From the NCBI GenBank assembly GCA_905221605.1, contig CAJNDS010002192.1:199501-263500 (forward strand): a stretch of 64,000 nucleotides of DNA. The letters run 5' to 3'. The position numbers and the translations under genes were made by a program. The stretch comes from Symbiodinium natans (taxonomy: Eukaryota > Sar > Dinophyceae > Suessiales > Symbiodiniaceae). Positions 26,153-37,591 of the stretch are shown here, in pieces. Within the stretch, counting starts at the first letter, position 1. Each line of letters begins with the position of its first letter. The notes under the pieces are model-generated. The model was given only the letters and a program-made list of their open reading frames with translations, had not been told where the DNA came from and searched no databases.

Positions 26153-26564
26153 GGCGAATCACAATGCTGAATGCGGAAAGCGGTATGACGACTGGTTGCA
26201 GAATCAGCGACAAAGGTTGGAAAGAGCAGAGCCGACCACTGAAGTTCTGGATACGAGTCCGAGAAGCTCCAAGGATGCGGGGGTGATGGAAACTGGAAGT
26301 GAGCGTCCTAGGATCACCCATGAGAGTCAACGAGATCTCCAGGGTGAAGAGAGGCAAAGTGCCCCGAAACCTCCGACAGAGGTTGTGGACGTTGATATGG
26401 ATGAGTTTGAAGATCCGAGTTTGCCATACGGTGGGATTCCGGATGAGGCAATGGAACCTGGATACTTTGAAGGAGAAGAAACTCCTGGTGGGGATGAGGC
26501 TGTACCAATGGAAGAGGACAGACCTCAGATGGATGTGGATTCAATCGAGTTCCCTGGCGTTTAG
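26067..26564 (+). pseudogene. Linker fragment between integrase and RT of copy A
   Basis: The frame recovers at MSKVGPPAAWVKEHGG, matching residues about 1202-1217 of the intact copy, including the CPACGPKRGKANHNAEC zinc-like motif. It ends at a premature stop in the acidic linker (26562-26564). Confidence 0.7.
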
Positions 26565-26657
26565 AGAGTTTGACATCAGATGTGAACTCAGTTCCAGATG
26601 AGTCCAATCGAGTTCCCCGGCTGATCAATCGTATTTTTTTTAGACTCAAGACTCGAT

Positions 26658-28394
26658 GTGCCTCAAGGTCCTACTAAAATGGTGAGTAGTGATGAGAGTC
26701 CGAAGTTGGTACATGTGACCAATTCGATTCTGCTCAACAAGAATAGTACCTTCCAGGAGTCCATGAAGTTGTGTGGATCCCAAGTTTGGCTGGCAAGACC
26801 CACGAGCGTTCTGTCTGAGATAGACGGATGTCCATTGGATGTGGATAAGACTGTGGAAGGCCGGCGAACTGAGCTGCAGAGCATGACTGCTCACAAAGCG
26901 GGGAAGGTGGTTGGAGCAGATGAGGCTCATAAGTTTACCCGTGAGCACGGAGTCAAGATCATCCCAACTCGATGGGTTATCGGTCCGAAGATGGTGAATG
27001 GGAAGGAAGCTGTGCGAGCAAGGTGTGTCGTACAGGATATCGCAAAAGGGAGCACTGCATCGTCATTGGGACTGAGTGCTACGACTGCCTCTCTTGAAGC
27101 GTTGAGGACGCTGTTGGCCATTGCCGGTGTGGATGGCATGGATGTTGCGACTTTGGATGTATCCACTGCCTTTTTGCACTCACCTCTTCCGAAAGGATCC
27201 AAGGCGATTGTCCAATTGCCAAAGGATGTGTCTGCCTGCAAGGACTATTATGTCCCGGCGTACATGATCCTGGATCAAGCGAAGAAAGTTGGGTTGAGGC
27301 AATGCCCGACAGAGCCTTCCGTCTTCGAAGGTACCGTGAGAGGAAAAAGATTCCTCATGTTATGCTATGTGGATGATTTGATTCTATGTGGAACCAAAGA
27401 GGCCATTCGGCTGGTCACTGACACCCTGAATGGAGAGCTGAAAATCAAGGAAACGGGTCGAATCACTTCCACTGGAGGAAAAATCACCTTTCTGGGGCGA
27501 GAGATTGAGAGACAAGGAAGTCATCTCAGGATGAGAGTGCCCCCGGCGTACATGGATGCGTTGTTTGAGACCGAGTTCTGTAAGGACTTGAAGGTGGTTA
27601 CTGCCCCTCCGGACATCGTGAAAACGGTGGAAACAGGGAGAGCAAGTGGTTCGGATCCAGAGCTTAGTGACGCTGCAGCTGCTAGATACGGAGCAGTACT
27701 GGGACGGATTGCATGGTGGGGTCAGTCAAGGCCTGACCTGAGTCGCTGGATGTCCATTCTTTCGCAGGGACAGTCCAAGCCAACAGCATGCTTTGAACAA
27801 GCATTGCGACAAGTGATTAGGTTCCTCAAGGGATGGTGATGTGCCAGATAGTGGGCCGGCGCAGCTAGAAGTGTATGCGGATGCCAGTTGGGCACCCCAG
27901 GCTTCGCTAGGACGAAGATCTGTGTCAGGCATAGCCATCTTTTACAGAGGATGCCTGATCAAGGGAATCTCCAGAGTTCAAGGGTGTGTGTCGTTGAGTT
28001 CGTGTGAGGCTGAGTTGAGAGCAATCTTGACTGCGGTGCAGGAGAGCGAGGGACTGGCGACACTGATCGGTCAATTGGCTGAATCAGAGCGGTATTGCTG
28101 AACAGAGGTCTGAGTAGACGAGTTCGTCACTTAGACATAGCTGTCTGCTATCTTCAGGAGAGAATCCAAGATGCTCAGACCCTTAAGGTCATGTGGTGCC
28201 CTACGGCGGGGATGATTGCGGATGTTCTTACCAAATGTTTGAATCATTTGACATTCTGTCAACACCAGCGAGCCTTAGGAATCTATCCTGACGAGAATGT
28301 GCAACAAGTATGGAGGATCTGTGGTCTGCGAGTACGCTGGAGCAACTGGACGTCGAGTTGTGGAGTCCGAGGCAGCTGGACGACGGTGCGATGA
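26658..28394 (+). pseudogene. Reverse transcriptase and RNase H of copy A
   Basis: The RT core is present with ATLDVSTAFL (motif A) and CYVDDLIL (YVDD). Three deletions relative to the intact copy are clear: about 20 residues after LDQA near 27280, about 10 after RFLKG near 27835 (then a stop), and the RNase H active-site segment around AESE near 28085. The fragment 27841-28101 keeps EVYADASW and SSCEAEL. This copy cannot make an active enzyme. Confidence 0.8.
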
Positions 28395-29271
28395 TGTTTT
28401 TGTAAAATCTATCAAAGAAAGTGAAATTTCTGATAGCCCTAGTGATCTAAGTGAAAGCCTCTCATGTTGTACCCGAGGTATGGATTTGTGGTCAACCTGC
28501 AGGAACTCTGGTTCAAGCACAACCGAAGCAGCTAGCCCCAGCCTGGAAGTCGTGCCTGAAGGTGAGGACGACAAAATGGGTACTGAAGGAAGCTCTGAGA
28601 AAACGGTGAAGGGCACCGAGATGGAAGCGCCGTTTTGGTGTAAGCCCTGCAAATGGCTCTTCAGAAGTGACCGGGCTTCCGGGCTTGGCTGGTCAAGTGA
28701 AGGAAAGCCCCATAGCTTGCAGTGCCAGACGGTTGTGACCGTTTGGGGAACGGATGCGTCGCACGCGTTCCATCTCCGAGAGGGCGAGAAAGAGAAAAGG
28801 GCTGCAGGAAAGAAAGGTGAAAAGGGTGAGGGGAGAAGAGTTGCCCAAGGTTCGGGGCAGCAGCCCCCGAAACCCAAGAGTATGCCCAAGCCCTTGGAGC
28901 GCATGGTTGAGCTGGTCCCAGACCTGGCTGCGCAGGAACCGCCAACGTGGTACAACGATGCATGGTGGGCGATCTGTCGTCGTGGAACGACAATCGAAGA
29001 TCTGGATGTGTCGAAGTACGTCACCGAGCTGTCAGAAAGTGATATGGTGAAGTACCAAAACAGCTATGAGAAGCTGGTGAAGCCGGTGCAGGCGATTGCC
29101 GAGGTGAAGCAGAAACCTTCGAAGCTGTTAGGGATCATCGATCTCCGTGGACAGAACGGTGGCAAGGCCCTGATCTACGAGACGGCGATGACTGAAGGTG
29201 TGCTAACCTCGAGGTGCCACAGGGCACGTTTGCTTCGGGTTTTTCTTTCCCGTGTGTTTTGTCACGCATGA
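28297..29271 (+). pseudogene. C-terminal extension fragment of copy A
   Basis: An open frame of 324 codons aligns with residues about 2005-2305 of the intact copy, including the Cys-rich FWCKPCKWLFRS segment and the downstream ICRRGT and YEKLVKP blocks. The matching Cys pair seen in copy B is replaced (SLQCQT). Homology ends near EVPQ/GT at about 29235, after which the sequence is unrelated. Confidence 0.7.
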
Positions 29272-29805
29272 ATCATGGCCAACTTCTTTTGCTTAATGCC
29301 CATAGCCAGCTGAAGCTCTTTGGCTCTCCAGCTGGCCCTGACCTAACCTGTAGGTGGGGCCTAGCAGATTTTGTTTCGGTTCGTTGAGGCCCTCTACGCC
29401 CCTAGTGCTTTCTAGTGGCTCTCAGGCCTTTCTCCCTCTTGGAGGGTCGCCTCGCGCCATGGCCTACAGGATGCCTATGCCTAATTTGCGCAGGCTATGG
29501 CGAGCCACCGGACGACTACGTCTGCGCTCGGCCTCAACAGGTTTTCTAGCGCGAGCAACGTCGAGCTCTTTTTTGAGCCGCCTACCACAATGAGCCCAGA
29601 GGTCTCCGGCTGCCTCAGGAGCTACGAGACTCTCCGCGCCTCTTGGTGCGCCTACTGCAATGAGCCCAGAACTACTCTCAGCGCCTCTTGATGCCGTTGC
29701 GCCCAACTCGGAAGCTACAAGATTATTTGCGCCTCTTGGTGCCTCGGAGTGCCCACACCACTCGCAATGGGGCCCCGAAGACCTAACTCTACCGGCCAGA
29801 CTCGC

Positions 29806-29960
29806 CGAACATGCACCTGCCTACGCCCACGAGCCGTTGGTCAGAGCTTCATTGCATAGCGGCGCAGCCATTCTGCTCAGCTTGCAGATCAGCCGAACAT
29901 GCACCTGCCTACGCCCACGAGCTGTGCGACCACTTGGTCATAGCTTCACTGCATAGTGAC
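29806..29960. repeat. Two-unit tandem repeat (about 87 bp)
   Basis: GCCGAACATGCACCTGCC at about 29805 recurs at about 29892, followed by the same CACGAGC and GTCATAGCTTCA-type text with changes. Confidence 0.6.
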
Positions 29961-30354
29961 ACAGCCCACTTTTACGTGTAGACGTGTCCAACTTGCCCCA
30001 CTTAGGCGGGGTCAAGCTGAGCAGTTTACAAAGGGCCTCCTTCACAGCCAAGCTCAACTCCATGCAGCCCTAAATAGCTACGCCAAGCCCACCTAGCCAT
30101 CGCCAGGTTGCATGTCGAGTTCGAGTGCTTCGCAGCCGACGTCGTCACACATTTCCCTGCCTGCAGGCGCACAAGTCACGTGCTTCACACTGCCTATGCC
30201 CTGTCAAGTGCGAGAAGCCGCGCACGCCTACCCCTTTCCTTGCTATAATTAATACCTGCTGGTGCCTCTGCTTTGCAATGGATGGGGAGACATGCCCAGA
30301 ATGTATTCCCACCCAAGGACGTTGAAGCAGCCACCAAGATTCCCTGAAAACGCG

Positions 30355-30545
30355 CCTGCAATATGGCCTCCGGCCACGGAGCATCCGCACGTCTTCGCCC
30401 CCTCCAGGGGCGAGAAGTCTCCTATGCCTAGGCCTTTATAGGCAGCCAGCGTTGCGCCTGCAAGATCCACGGAGCATCCACACGTCCTCGCCCCCTGAAG
30501 GGGCGAGAAGTCCCCTATGCCTAGGCCTTTGTAGGCTGCCAGCGT
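30355..30545. repeat. Two-unit tandem repeat (about 94-98 bp)
   Basis: CACGGAGCATCC, then a GGGGCGAGAAG hairpin-like segment, then CCTATGCCTAGGCCTTT, GCCAGCGTTGC; the whole unit occurs twice in a row. Confidence 0.65.
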
Positions 30546-31099
30546 TGCCGCCTAGCGGTGCCCATAGAGCCTTGTCTCCTCCAATCACTGTGCTGAAAAC
30601 ATGTGGGCCTGCCTCACGCCCACCGCCAGACACTAGTGGTCCGCCTCGGACCCCCGCGGGTTTCGCCCCGCTGCCAATGCCTATTTTCAGGTTCGAGCCA
30701 GCCTCCCAAATCCTGCCCTGCGGCAACTGAGATAGCCCATCCACCTCGGATGATTGAGCAAGCGTCTCAGGTGAGCTGCCTGTCCGACATGCCTTCCTGA
30801 TGCCTGCCTGGCTCACGCAAGACACACAGATACATTGGAGAGAAGCCTTCCGCCTAGGATGCTTGCACAGCGTCTCCTTCTCAGCCAAAAAACAAACCAG
30901 CACATCAGCCCCTGCGCCCAACATGTTCGAGGGCCATTTCTGTACATACGCACAGGTTCCAGCCCGCTGCCTGATAGCCAGTCACGGCTTGCCTGCCACT
31001 CAGAGTTGCCCGCACAGTCCCCCAAACCCAACCTGGACGGGGCAAGTCTCCAAACTTTTGTGACATCTGCGCAGGGGGAGGAGACCCTTTGGGGAAACG

Positions 31100-31870
31100 G
31101 CTCGGCCCACAGCTCACAATTGAGTCGCACCTGCGTCTCCTGCGCCAGCAGCGAGTCTCAAGGGGCTGCCATCCTAACCACTGGCTTTAGCCTGCAACCT
31201 CAAGGAGGTCATCAGCCCGCAGCCTCCAAGCGAGCAGCAGCCGCAAAGGGGGCCAAAACCTTTGTTCTTGGCGCCTGAAGCCTTACGCCACATCCAGCCT
31301 CAAGGGGCTCATGTTCGCCTGGAGCTTCAGCCCGCAGCCTCTGGCCGAGCCCTCACCTCAGCCTTCGGCCTCAAGCCGCAGCCGCGAAGAGGCCACAGCA
31401 GATCTTAGCCGCCAGCTATGCCTTTGCATCAAAGGGACAAGTATGTAACCCTCAGCGTTACGCTGCAGCCCAGGGCCAAGAGCGTGTCTTCGTCGACTTG
31501 AAGCAATCGCCCCAAAGGGGGCCCCAGCTTTTCTCTTGGCCTGAAGCCTCAGGTCACAGCTTTAAGGGGGGCCCACGCCGCTATGCCAAAGCCTCCAGGG
31601 GCCCAAGCCCGCATCTGCGCCTTCAGTGCCAGCCCGCCGCCTCCAGCTGAGCCATCCTTCATCTCGGCCTGCCGCCCTCAGCAAAGGAGCCAAAGTACCA
31701 AGCTTAGCCATTAGCTTTACGCCGCAATGTCAAAGGCGGGGCAAGATCTCATCTTTGCCTTTCCAGCTTCCGCCCGGAGCCTCTACGCTATCGGCCTCGA
31801 GCCACAGCCCCAAAGAGTACCCAGGCGGTTATCTCGGCCCTCAGCTGTGCCCGCAGCCCAAATAGGCCTT
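31100..31870. repeat. Satellite-like array, inverted relative to 17.96-20.2 kb
   Basis: Reads as the complement of the left array: AACCTCAAGGAGG, GCCCGCAGCCTC, TCAAGCCGCAGCC and similar phrases. The two arrays flank the degraded copia copy in opposite orientations. Confidence 0.6.
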
Positions 31871-32129
31871 TCCCACAGGATCTAGGTTCACACGCAGGCA
31901 CAAAAGCACGCCGCCACGACGTTGATGCTCGCATTTGCCTACATTTTGGCGTGCAAAATCCTTCCCGAGGGATTGTGCCCATAAGTCAGCGTCAAAGCTC
32001 CCAGAAATCGAGCGCGCTGCCATGAGGGGGCGCGCAGACACAAAAAACACGCAGCAATGCTGTTTCTGCCTGCAGCCGTCTGAATGTTTCATGCAAACGA
32101 AACACGCTGCCCAAAGCAAACCCGTCCCT

Positions 32130-32900
32130 GGACCATGAGGAGAAGCCTCAAAGCTTTTGGGGCATCGGTGCAATTCACAAGGATTTCAAAACTTTCAGGC
32201 ACGAAGTCCAGCCAATTTCTAGGAAATTTGCCCTCGCGTCCGCGTGCGCAGCTCGCGACGCCAGCCTGGCCATCCTGCCTGAGTTCTGAGGGGTTTAGGA
32301 TGGCACACTCCCACACGCTGCCCGCGACAATGCCATCCACGTCTAGGTCTTTGGCTACCGCTTCTCATGCATTTTCACCTTGACACGCGGTGAAGCCCGT
32401 CCCTTGAACATGAGGAGAAGCCTCAAAACTTTTGGGGCGTCGGTCCGATTCACAACGTCTTCAGAATCTTCAGGCACGAAAGTCCAGCCAATGCCTAAGA
32501 AAACCGCCCTCACGTCCGCGTGCGCAGCTCGCGACGCTTGCCCGGCCATCCAGCCTAAACAGCGACAATGCTATCCATGCCTATGTGCTTGGCTGCCACT
32601 TCTCATGCGTTTTCGCCCTGAGAGTTTCGGTCAAGCTCGTCCCTTGACCATGAAGAGAAGTCCTAAAACTTTTGGGGTTCCGGTGCAATCCACAAGGACC
32701 TCAAATTTCAGACACGAAGGTCCAACCAATGCCTAAGAAAACCGCCCTCGTGTCAGCTCGCGACGCCAGCCACCCCGCCTGAGTTCCTGGGGGTTTAGGA
32801 TGGCGCGCGCCCACGCGCTCCCGCGGCAATGCCATCCATGCCTAGGCATTTGATCGCCACCTCTCATGCATTTTCGCCTCGAGAGATGCGGTCAAGCCCG
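32130..32900. repeat. Three-unit tandem repeat (about 240-265 bp)
   Basis: Each unit begins near a CCATGARGAGAAG-type phrase (about 32133, 32407 and 32647). It carries ACTTTTGGGG, a CAGGCACGAAGTCCAGCCAAT-like block, CGCAGCTCGCGACGC, and GCCATCCA(T/C)GCCTA. Units differ by indels and substitutions. Confidence 0.65.
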
Positions 32901-33230
32901 TCCCTTGCATGAAGAGTCCTGTGTACGCCAAATCTGACATCTTGCAAAATGCACAGACGGACTTAGGCCTTTGCATCCGAGAGACTTACAGCGCCCAGCG
33001 TGCGATCTGGGCGGCAAAGGGATGCCGAGACTCCTGCTGCAGCGAATCCCCCACAAGGGAATGGCATGAGTTGGCGCAAGCTGCTTGTTTCGCAGGGCCC
33101 ATGTTAGGCCCACGTATAGACATGCCCCGCCGCATGTCATAGTTTCGTGGTCCGCCTCGGACCTACGCTGGAACTTTGCCCAGCCGCCGATGCCTGAATC
33201 GGAAGATTCCGTCCCCGCTCGCAAGGATTG

Positions 33231-33728
33231 ATGGTCCGCCTCGGACTCACGCTGGAATTTTTTCCCAGCTGCCTACTTCTTGCCTATGCCTCGCTGCAAA
33301 AGCCCACGCCTCTGTTTTCTCGCAAGCGCACTGCTTGTTTTCGCCGGGCTTATTTTTAGGCCCACGTCTAGACATGCCCTGCGTGTCATAGACTCGTGGT
33401 CCGCCTCGGACTCACGCTGGAACCTTGCCCAGCCGCCTATGCCTGAATCGGAAGATTCCGCCCTCCCTCGCAAGGATTGATGGTCCGCCTCGGACTCACG
33501 CTGGAATTTTTTTCCCAGCTGCCTGTTTCTTGCCTATGCCTCGCTGCAAAAGACCACGCCTCTGTTTTCTCGCAAGCGTACTGCTTGTTTTCGCCGGGTT
33601 TATTTTTAGGCCCACGTCTAGACATGCCCTGCGTGTCATAGACTCGTGGTCCGCCTCGGACTCACTCACGCTGGAACTTTGCCCAGTGTGGCCGCCTTGC
33701 TGCTGCCCGCCAAATGCTACATCCTCGA
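33231..33728. repeat. Tandem duplication, 249-bp unit
   Basis: ATGGTCCGCCTCGGACTCAC starts at 33231 and again at 33480, and the following text matches closely, through GCCTCGCTGCAAAAG and GGCCCACGTCTAGACATGCC. Partial copies extend to about 34120. Confidence 0.8.
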
Positions 33729-34227
33729 CGGCCCTCGGGCTTGCCTCACGCCCGCGTTTAGCATGCCCCGCCGGTCATAGGTTCGTGCCCCGTCTTGGAC
33801 TCGCGCTGGTGCACTGCCCAGCTGCCGACGGCTAAGTCGGAAGACTCCGCTTTCTCTTTCAAGAAAGGCGCACCACCTCGAATGGCCCATAGGCTGGGTC
33901 TGGCCCAGTCCAGCACAGCCTCCAGTGAACCTCACCTCCACATGTCCGCCGCCTTACTGCAGCCAACGCCGAGCCTTTTTCTCGCCCTGCTCGCCTAGGC
34001 GCCTCACTCTAGGCGCAAATTTGTTTGCCAACGCTGCATCCTCTCAGACGCCTTTGAGCTGGCTCCCGTCCAGACATGCTCTGCGTGTCATAGGCTCCGC
34101 CTCGGACTCGCGCTGGTTTATATTGCCCACAGACTCCACCTTCTCCTCGATCTTGTGGACAAAGTCCGAGTCGGATGCCAACTGTAGTCGGGGCTGGCCC
34201 AAGCCCGGCGAGCAAGGTTCGGGGGGC

Positions 34228-34398
34228 GGGGGGGGTTCGAGCCTGGGTTCAACCCAGGTTCGAACCCCCGGCCCTCCGGGGGGGGGGGGGGGGGGGGGGG
34301 GGGTGGGAACAACAACATCGAGAACCTGGGTTTAACCTGGGTTCAATCTGGGTTCAACCCAGGTGCAACCTGGGTTCAACCCAGGTTCAATGCAGGTT
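34228..34398. repeat. Palindromic AACCTGGGTTCAACCC repeats
   Basis: About ten closely spaced copies of a unit of the type CCTGGGTTCAACCCAGGTT, which is nearly self-complementary. The same family occurs at about 42370, 43335-43380 and 54055-54205. Confidence 0.8.
34278..34303. repeat. 26-G homopolymer run
   Basis: An uninterrupted run of G within the palindromic repeat cluster. Its length is likely unreliable and it may form quadruplex structures. Confidence 0.7.
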
Positions 34399-34399
34399 C

Positions 34400-34452
34400 A
34401 ATTTTTTTCCGAGTTGAGCGAACAAATGCGATCCACCGTCTTGGTGTTTGGG
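34400..34452 (+). repeat. Left inverted repeat of an 8-kb block
   Basis: 53 bp containing TTTTTTTCCGAGTTGAGC and CCACCGTCTTGGTGTTTGGG; complemented at 42322-42373 with a few central mismatches. Both lie next to AACCTGGGTT palindromic repeats on the outside. Confidence 0.7.
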
Positions 34453-34540
34453 TTGTGAAAACCGTGCCTCTGTACTGGCACTACTGATGGTCCTCTTGGC
34501 CCTAAAGTACAGGGGAGGAAACAACCTCCTCCTAAGCTAC

Positions 34541-34842
34541 CATCCTCTTTGGGATGCTACCAGAGGCTGTACCTCATGAGAGGAATGAACCTCCTGGCTA
34601 AAAACCTCCTCAGGTTTCTGGTGCAAGGGGTGCAAAACCGTGGGAGGAGGGCCACGGTTGCTCTCTGGCAGCGAGGATGAACCTCTGCTTTCATCCTCTT
34701 CGGGATGCTACCAGAGGCTGGTACCTCACGAGAGGTTAGGAACCTCCTGACAAAAGGTCCCTCAAGGCCTTTGGTGCACTTTGTGCAGGCTGTCAGAGGG
34801 AGGCGGTCAGGGTTCCGCTCCGGTAGCGAGGATGATACCTCT
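34541..34842. repeat. Two-unit tandem repeat (151 bp)
   Basis: CATCCTCTTYGGGATGCTACC begins at 34541 and 34692, and each unit ends near GCGAGGATGA(T)ACCTC. It lies at the 3' side of the LINE-like element. Confidence 0.6.
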
Positions 34843-34872
34843 TTACTGTCCTCGCTGGGAGGATGCAACCTC

Positions 34873-35924
34873 CTAGGCTGCATCAGCTGGTGGTTCCCTC
34901 AGTGGAACCAACTCCCAGCGAGGCTCTTCCATGATGTTGCCGAGGGGTCGTGCTAGCCCATAGTCTGGCGACGGCAATTCATAAAGGACTTTCATGTCAA
35001 TGAGAGCCTCGACAAACACCATGTCCATGTTCTTTAACTCCCACAGCAACAGGCTTGCCAGCATGGGGATGCTGGCATGGTGGAGGCTGACCCACCTCCT
35101 GACTTTGCTGCTAAGGGTGGGGGAGTCTTGGTCAAACCGCCGGAAGAACGAGACGAGCCGGGTTTGGCTGGGGAAACCATAGTGCTCCCTCGTGCCCCAG
35201 TTGGCTACGTCCAAGGACGTTAACCGGTGGTACTTGGCCATTCCCCAGGTACCCCCAGTTATGCTCCCCTTGATCGCGGGGATGGAGGTACCCCTCCGGA
35301 AGGCGAAGTCCACACCAGAAGCACAACATAATGCACATCTGGAGGAACGAACCGTCCGGCGTTGGGCGGATGGGGGCCACCATCCGCTCAACGGTGAAGG
35401 CCCTCAGGTCCTGGGCTGGGAGCCGGCATCTTGGGGGCCCACCTCCAGGACCCAGCGGGGTTCCCGGTCAAGGGTATACACCACCCTAGGAAGCATGGTC
35501 GGGTACCTGACCTTGCCTTGGACCTCATCCGGCATCTGATTGGCGAGGCCATTGCCTCGTCCGCGGCTGCTTGCTCGGAGGATAAGGTTACCTCGCTCGT
35601 TTGCTGGCCTGGTGCCCGTGTTAAGGTCTGCCGGGGGCTCCTGGTCCTGCTCCTCCACTGGGGCAGGCTCTGCACTGGTTTCGGAGGTATCCCGTCCTGA
35701 GCTCTGGGCTTGGTCCCAGTCTCGGGAGGCCCCCCACCAGCTGGAGGACCACCCTCCGGACCAATGCTCGTCCCCCCATTGCTGCCATCCCTCCCATTCT
35801 TCGCAGGGTTGGCGGCACGTTTGGCTGGCGGTGGCATGGGTGGGACCCTTTGGGCTGCCTCGGAAACAGCCTGCTGCCTCTGAGCCCTGGCTTTCTTACC
35901 CGGCCTGTTTCTTTGCCTCTGCAA
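34873..35924 (-). pseudogene. Unrecognised ORFs downstream of the LINE RNase H
   Basis: Two overlapping open stretches (178 aa from 35924, 172 aa from 35391) in different frames. The first is Pro/Arg/Gly-rich. The second has a better-looking globular sequence (SKVRRWVSLHHASIPMLASL near the middle) but no family I know. They may be the remains of a further ORF carried at the 3' end of the element. Confidence 0.3.
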
Positions 35925-36487
35925 GGTGTAGTCATCTACGAACCTCTGGCGCCGGGGTCCTGCGTTCGAGCAGGAACTCTCCCTTGCCTTGGGCTTTACC
36001 GGCTCTTTCTATTCTCCCAAGCCGTAGCCTCCCGAGGCTGCCCCTCCCCTGCCGGTGCTGTGGTTGGTGGTTCCTGGTTGTTTTCCTCCTTTGTCTCGGC
36101 AGGGGCCGCATTGGAGGAGGCACTGGCTTGGGAGGGTAGCCCCTCCTGAGTGTCGTCGCCGGTGGGGTGGTTCAGAGCCTTTGGCTCCGGGGGGCCCTAC
36201 CCTCCGGCTTTTCTTCTTCACTCTTCACTGGGGCCTCCTGGGCCTCCTGGCCCTGGGAGGGCAGGTCCTCCTGTTTCATTTCCGCCATTGCGCACGGGGG
36301 GGGTGGGCCCTTCTACTGGCTTGGCTGCCTGCGCAAAAGGCTGCGGATGGGATTTGTTGTTTCTGGCTTGAATTGCGACTTACATCGGGAATCCTTTTTA
36401 AAACAACAAGCAGCAGCAAGTTTTTGCGAAACCGTTCGGGTTTTTAGGGACAGCTGGCCTCCACAACCCTCGCACACCCAAAGCTGC

Positions 36488-37591
36488 CTAGTTCCTAAGT
36501 TTCAAAACATGCGTGACATGAACCCCTTCTATCGCAACCCTCCCTTGATGCGCACATGGGTGTGCTGCCAGCGCCTCTAAGGTCTTGCGGTTTTTCGTGT
36601 GCAAAAGTTTTAGCTGGCACTGGGCACACCGGAGGTTGTGACCTTCCCACTCCCAGGCATGTGTGGATTTGGTCCGGACCAGTTCCTGGAACCATTCCTG
36701 CTGGGTAGTGGTGTGGCCACGACCTATGTTGGATCCAACCCGCTTTTTACAGGGCCTTGCATTGGCCTCGGGGTGCTTGCGGGCCTGCTTGTCCTGCAGG
36801 AAGACCTTGTAGACTGGGTGCTGATTTTCTCCTACAGCGGTGAGGATCTTTTCAGCCCTGCTCGCCAGGAACTCTTGGGCTTTCTTGCTGCAATGGTCCT
36901 GATACTGACTGGCTGCCCGGGCATCAGGGCGGGCCAGCTCGGCCGCTTTTTCCCCACACAGTTTATCTGCCAGGTCATTGACCTGCTGTCTCCACGAGTT
37001 TTCCGCACCAACCTTCCGGAGGAAATCCTCCTCTGAAACATGGGACGGGACCCATTTCATTTTGAGGCGGTTGACATCCGTGGCTTGCAGCTCCCACCAG
37101 ATGTCACCGTGGGTTTTCCCCGGTTTTGGGCTGCGGACTCGTTTCGGGACACCAAGGCAATCTAGTGTCATGTCAACTGGGCCTTCGGTATATCGGGCCA
37201 GCTGCAAAGCTGCATACATCTCACCCCGAAAAACCGTCTGTGGTCCTGAGACTTGGCCGACGATTGCCCCGACCTGGACATAGTCTTGGCCCTGCTTTTT
37301 GCAGGCCACCACTGCGTAGGCTACCTGCCTGCGTCTCGGGTCCGCCGTGAAAGGGCCCCCGCTACTGGGGAGGTGGTACCTGCCAGTCGGGTTTGGGCGG
37401 GAGGCCCCTGGTCCACAGCGATCTCGGGCCTTGGGCCCTGCCTTCTTGGAACCATGCTGGCAGCTCCCAGTTCCGGGCTTCCCACCAGGCACAATCCAAG
37501 AGCACATGCTCCCAGTCTGCTTCCTGGTGGCACCGGGGGCACACCTTGACGGCAGAGTTTTGGCTGCACACCAGGGCTCCCTGCCAAACAC
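36488..37591 (-). pseudogene. LINE RNase H domain with zinc finger
   Basis: A 367-codon open stretch. RNase H-like features are VAYAVVACKKQ (first strands), FRGEMYAALQLAR (catalytic Glu), MTLDCLGV (Asp) and KWVPSHVSEEDF (late His region). The very first Asp strand is disturbed: a frameshift lies near 37365-37385, where the frame changes from the upstream pol ORF. The C terminus holds CAQC and a later C-x-H pair (HPCAHQG), a zinc-binding module seen after RNase H in several LINE pol proteins. Confidence 0.65.

Larger units (their letters stand above)
22604..29250 (+). mobile_element. Degraded Ty1/copia-type retroelement (copy A)
   Basis: The same domain order as the intact copy at 45337-53334 is present on the + strand, broken by frameshifts and deletions. 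The 5' part before the gag start does not resemble the leader or LTR of the intact copy. Similarity stops near 29250, inside the C-terminal extension, so both LTRs appear to be lost. The coding sequence still matches closely enough to align residue by residue in most parts. Confidence 0.85.
29272..31100. other. Repeat-rich spacer, no recognised gene
   Basis: Contains two short minisatellites (29806-29960 and 30355-30545) built from phrases like TGCACCTGCCTACGCCCACGAGC and CGCCCCCTGAAGGGGCGAGAAG. The remaining ORFs are not convincing. Confidence 0.5.

Noticed and set aside
28275-29024. 249-codon minus-strand ORF
   Set aside because: It is antisense to the C-terminal extension of copia copy A and has no recognisable domain.
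37362-37591. Two overlapping minus-strand frames as separate genes
   Set aside because: They are the same LINE pol gene before and after a frameshift; overlap reflects the shift point, not two proteins.
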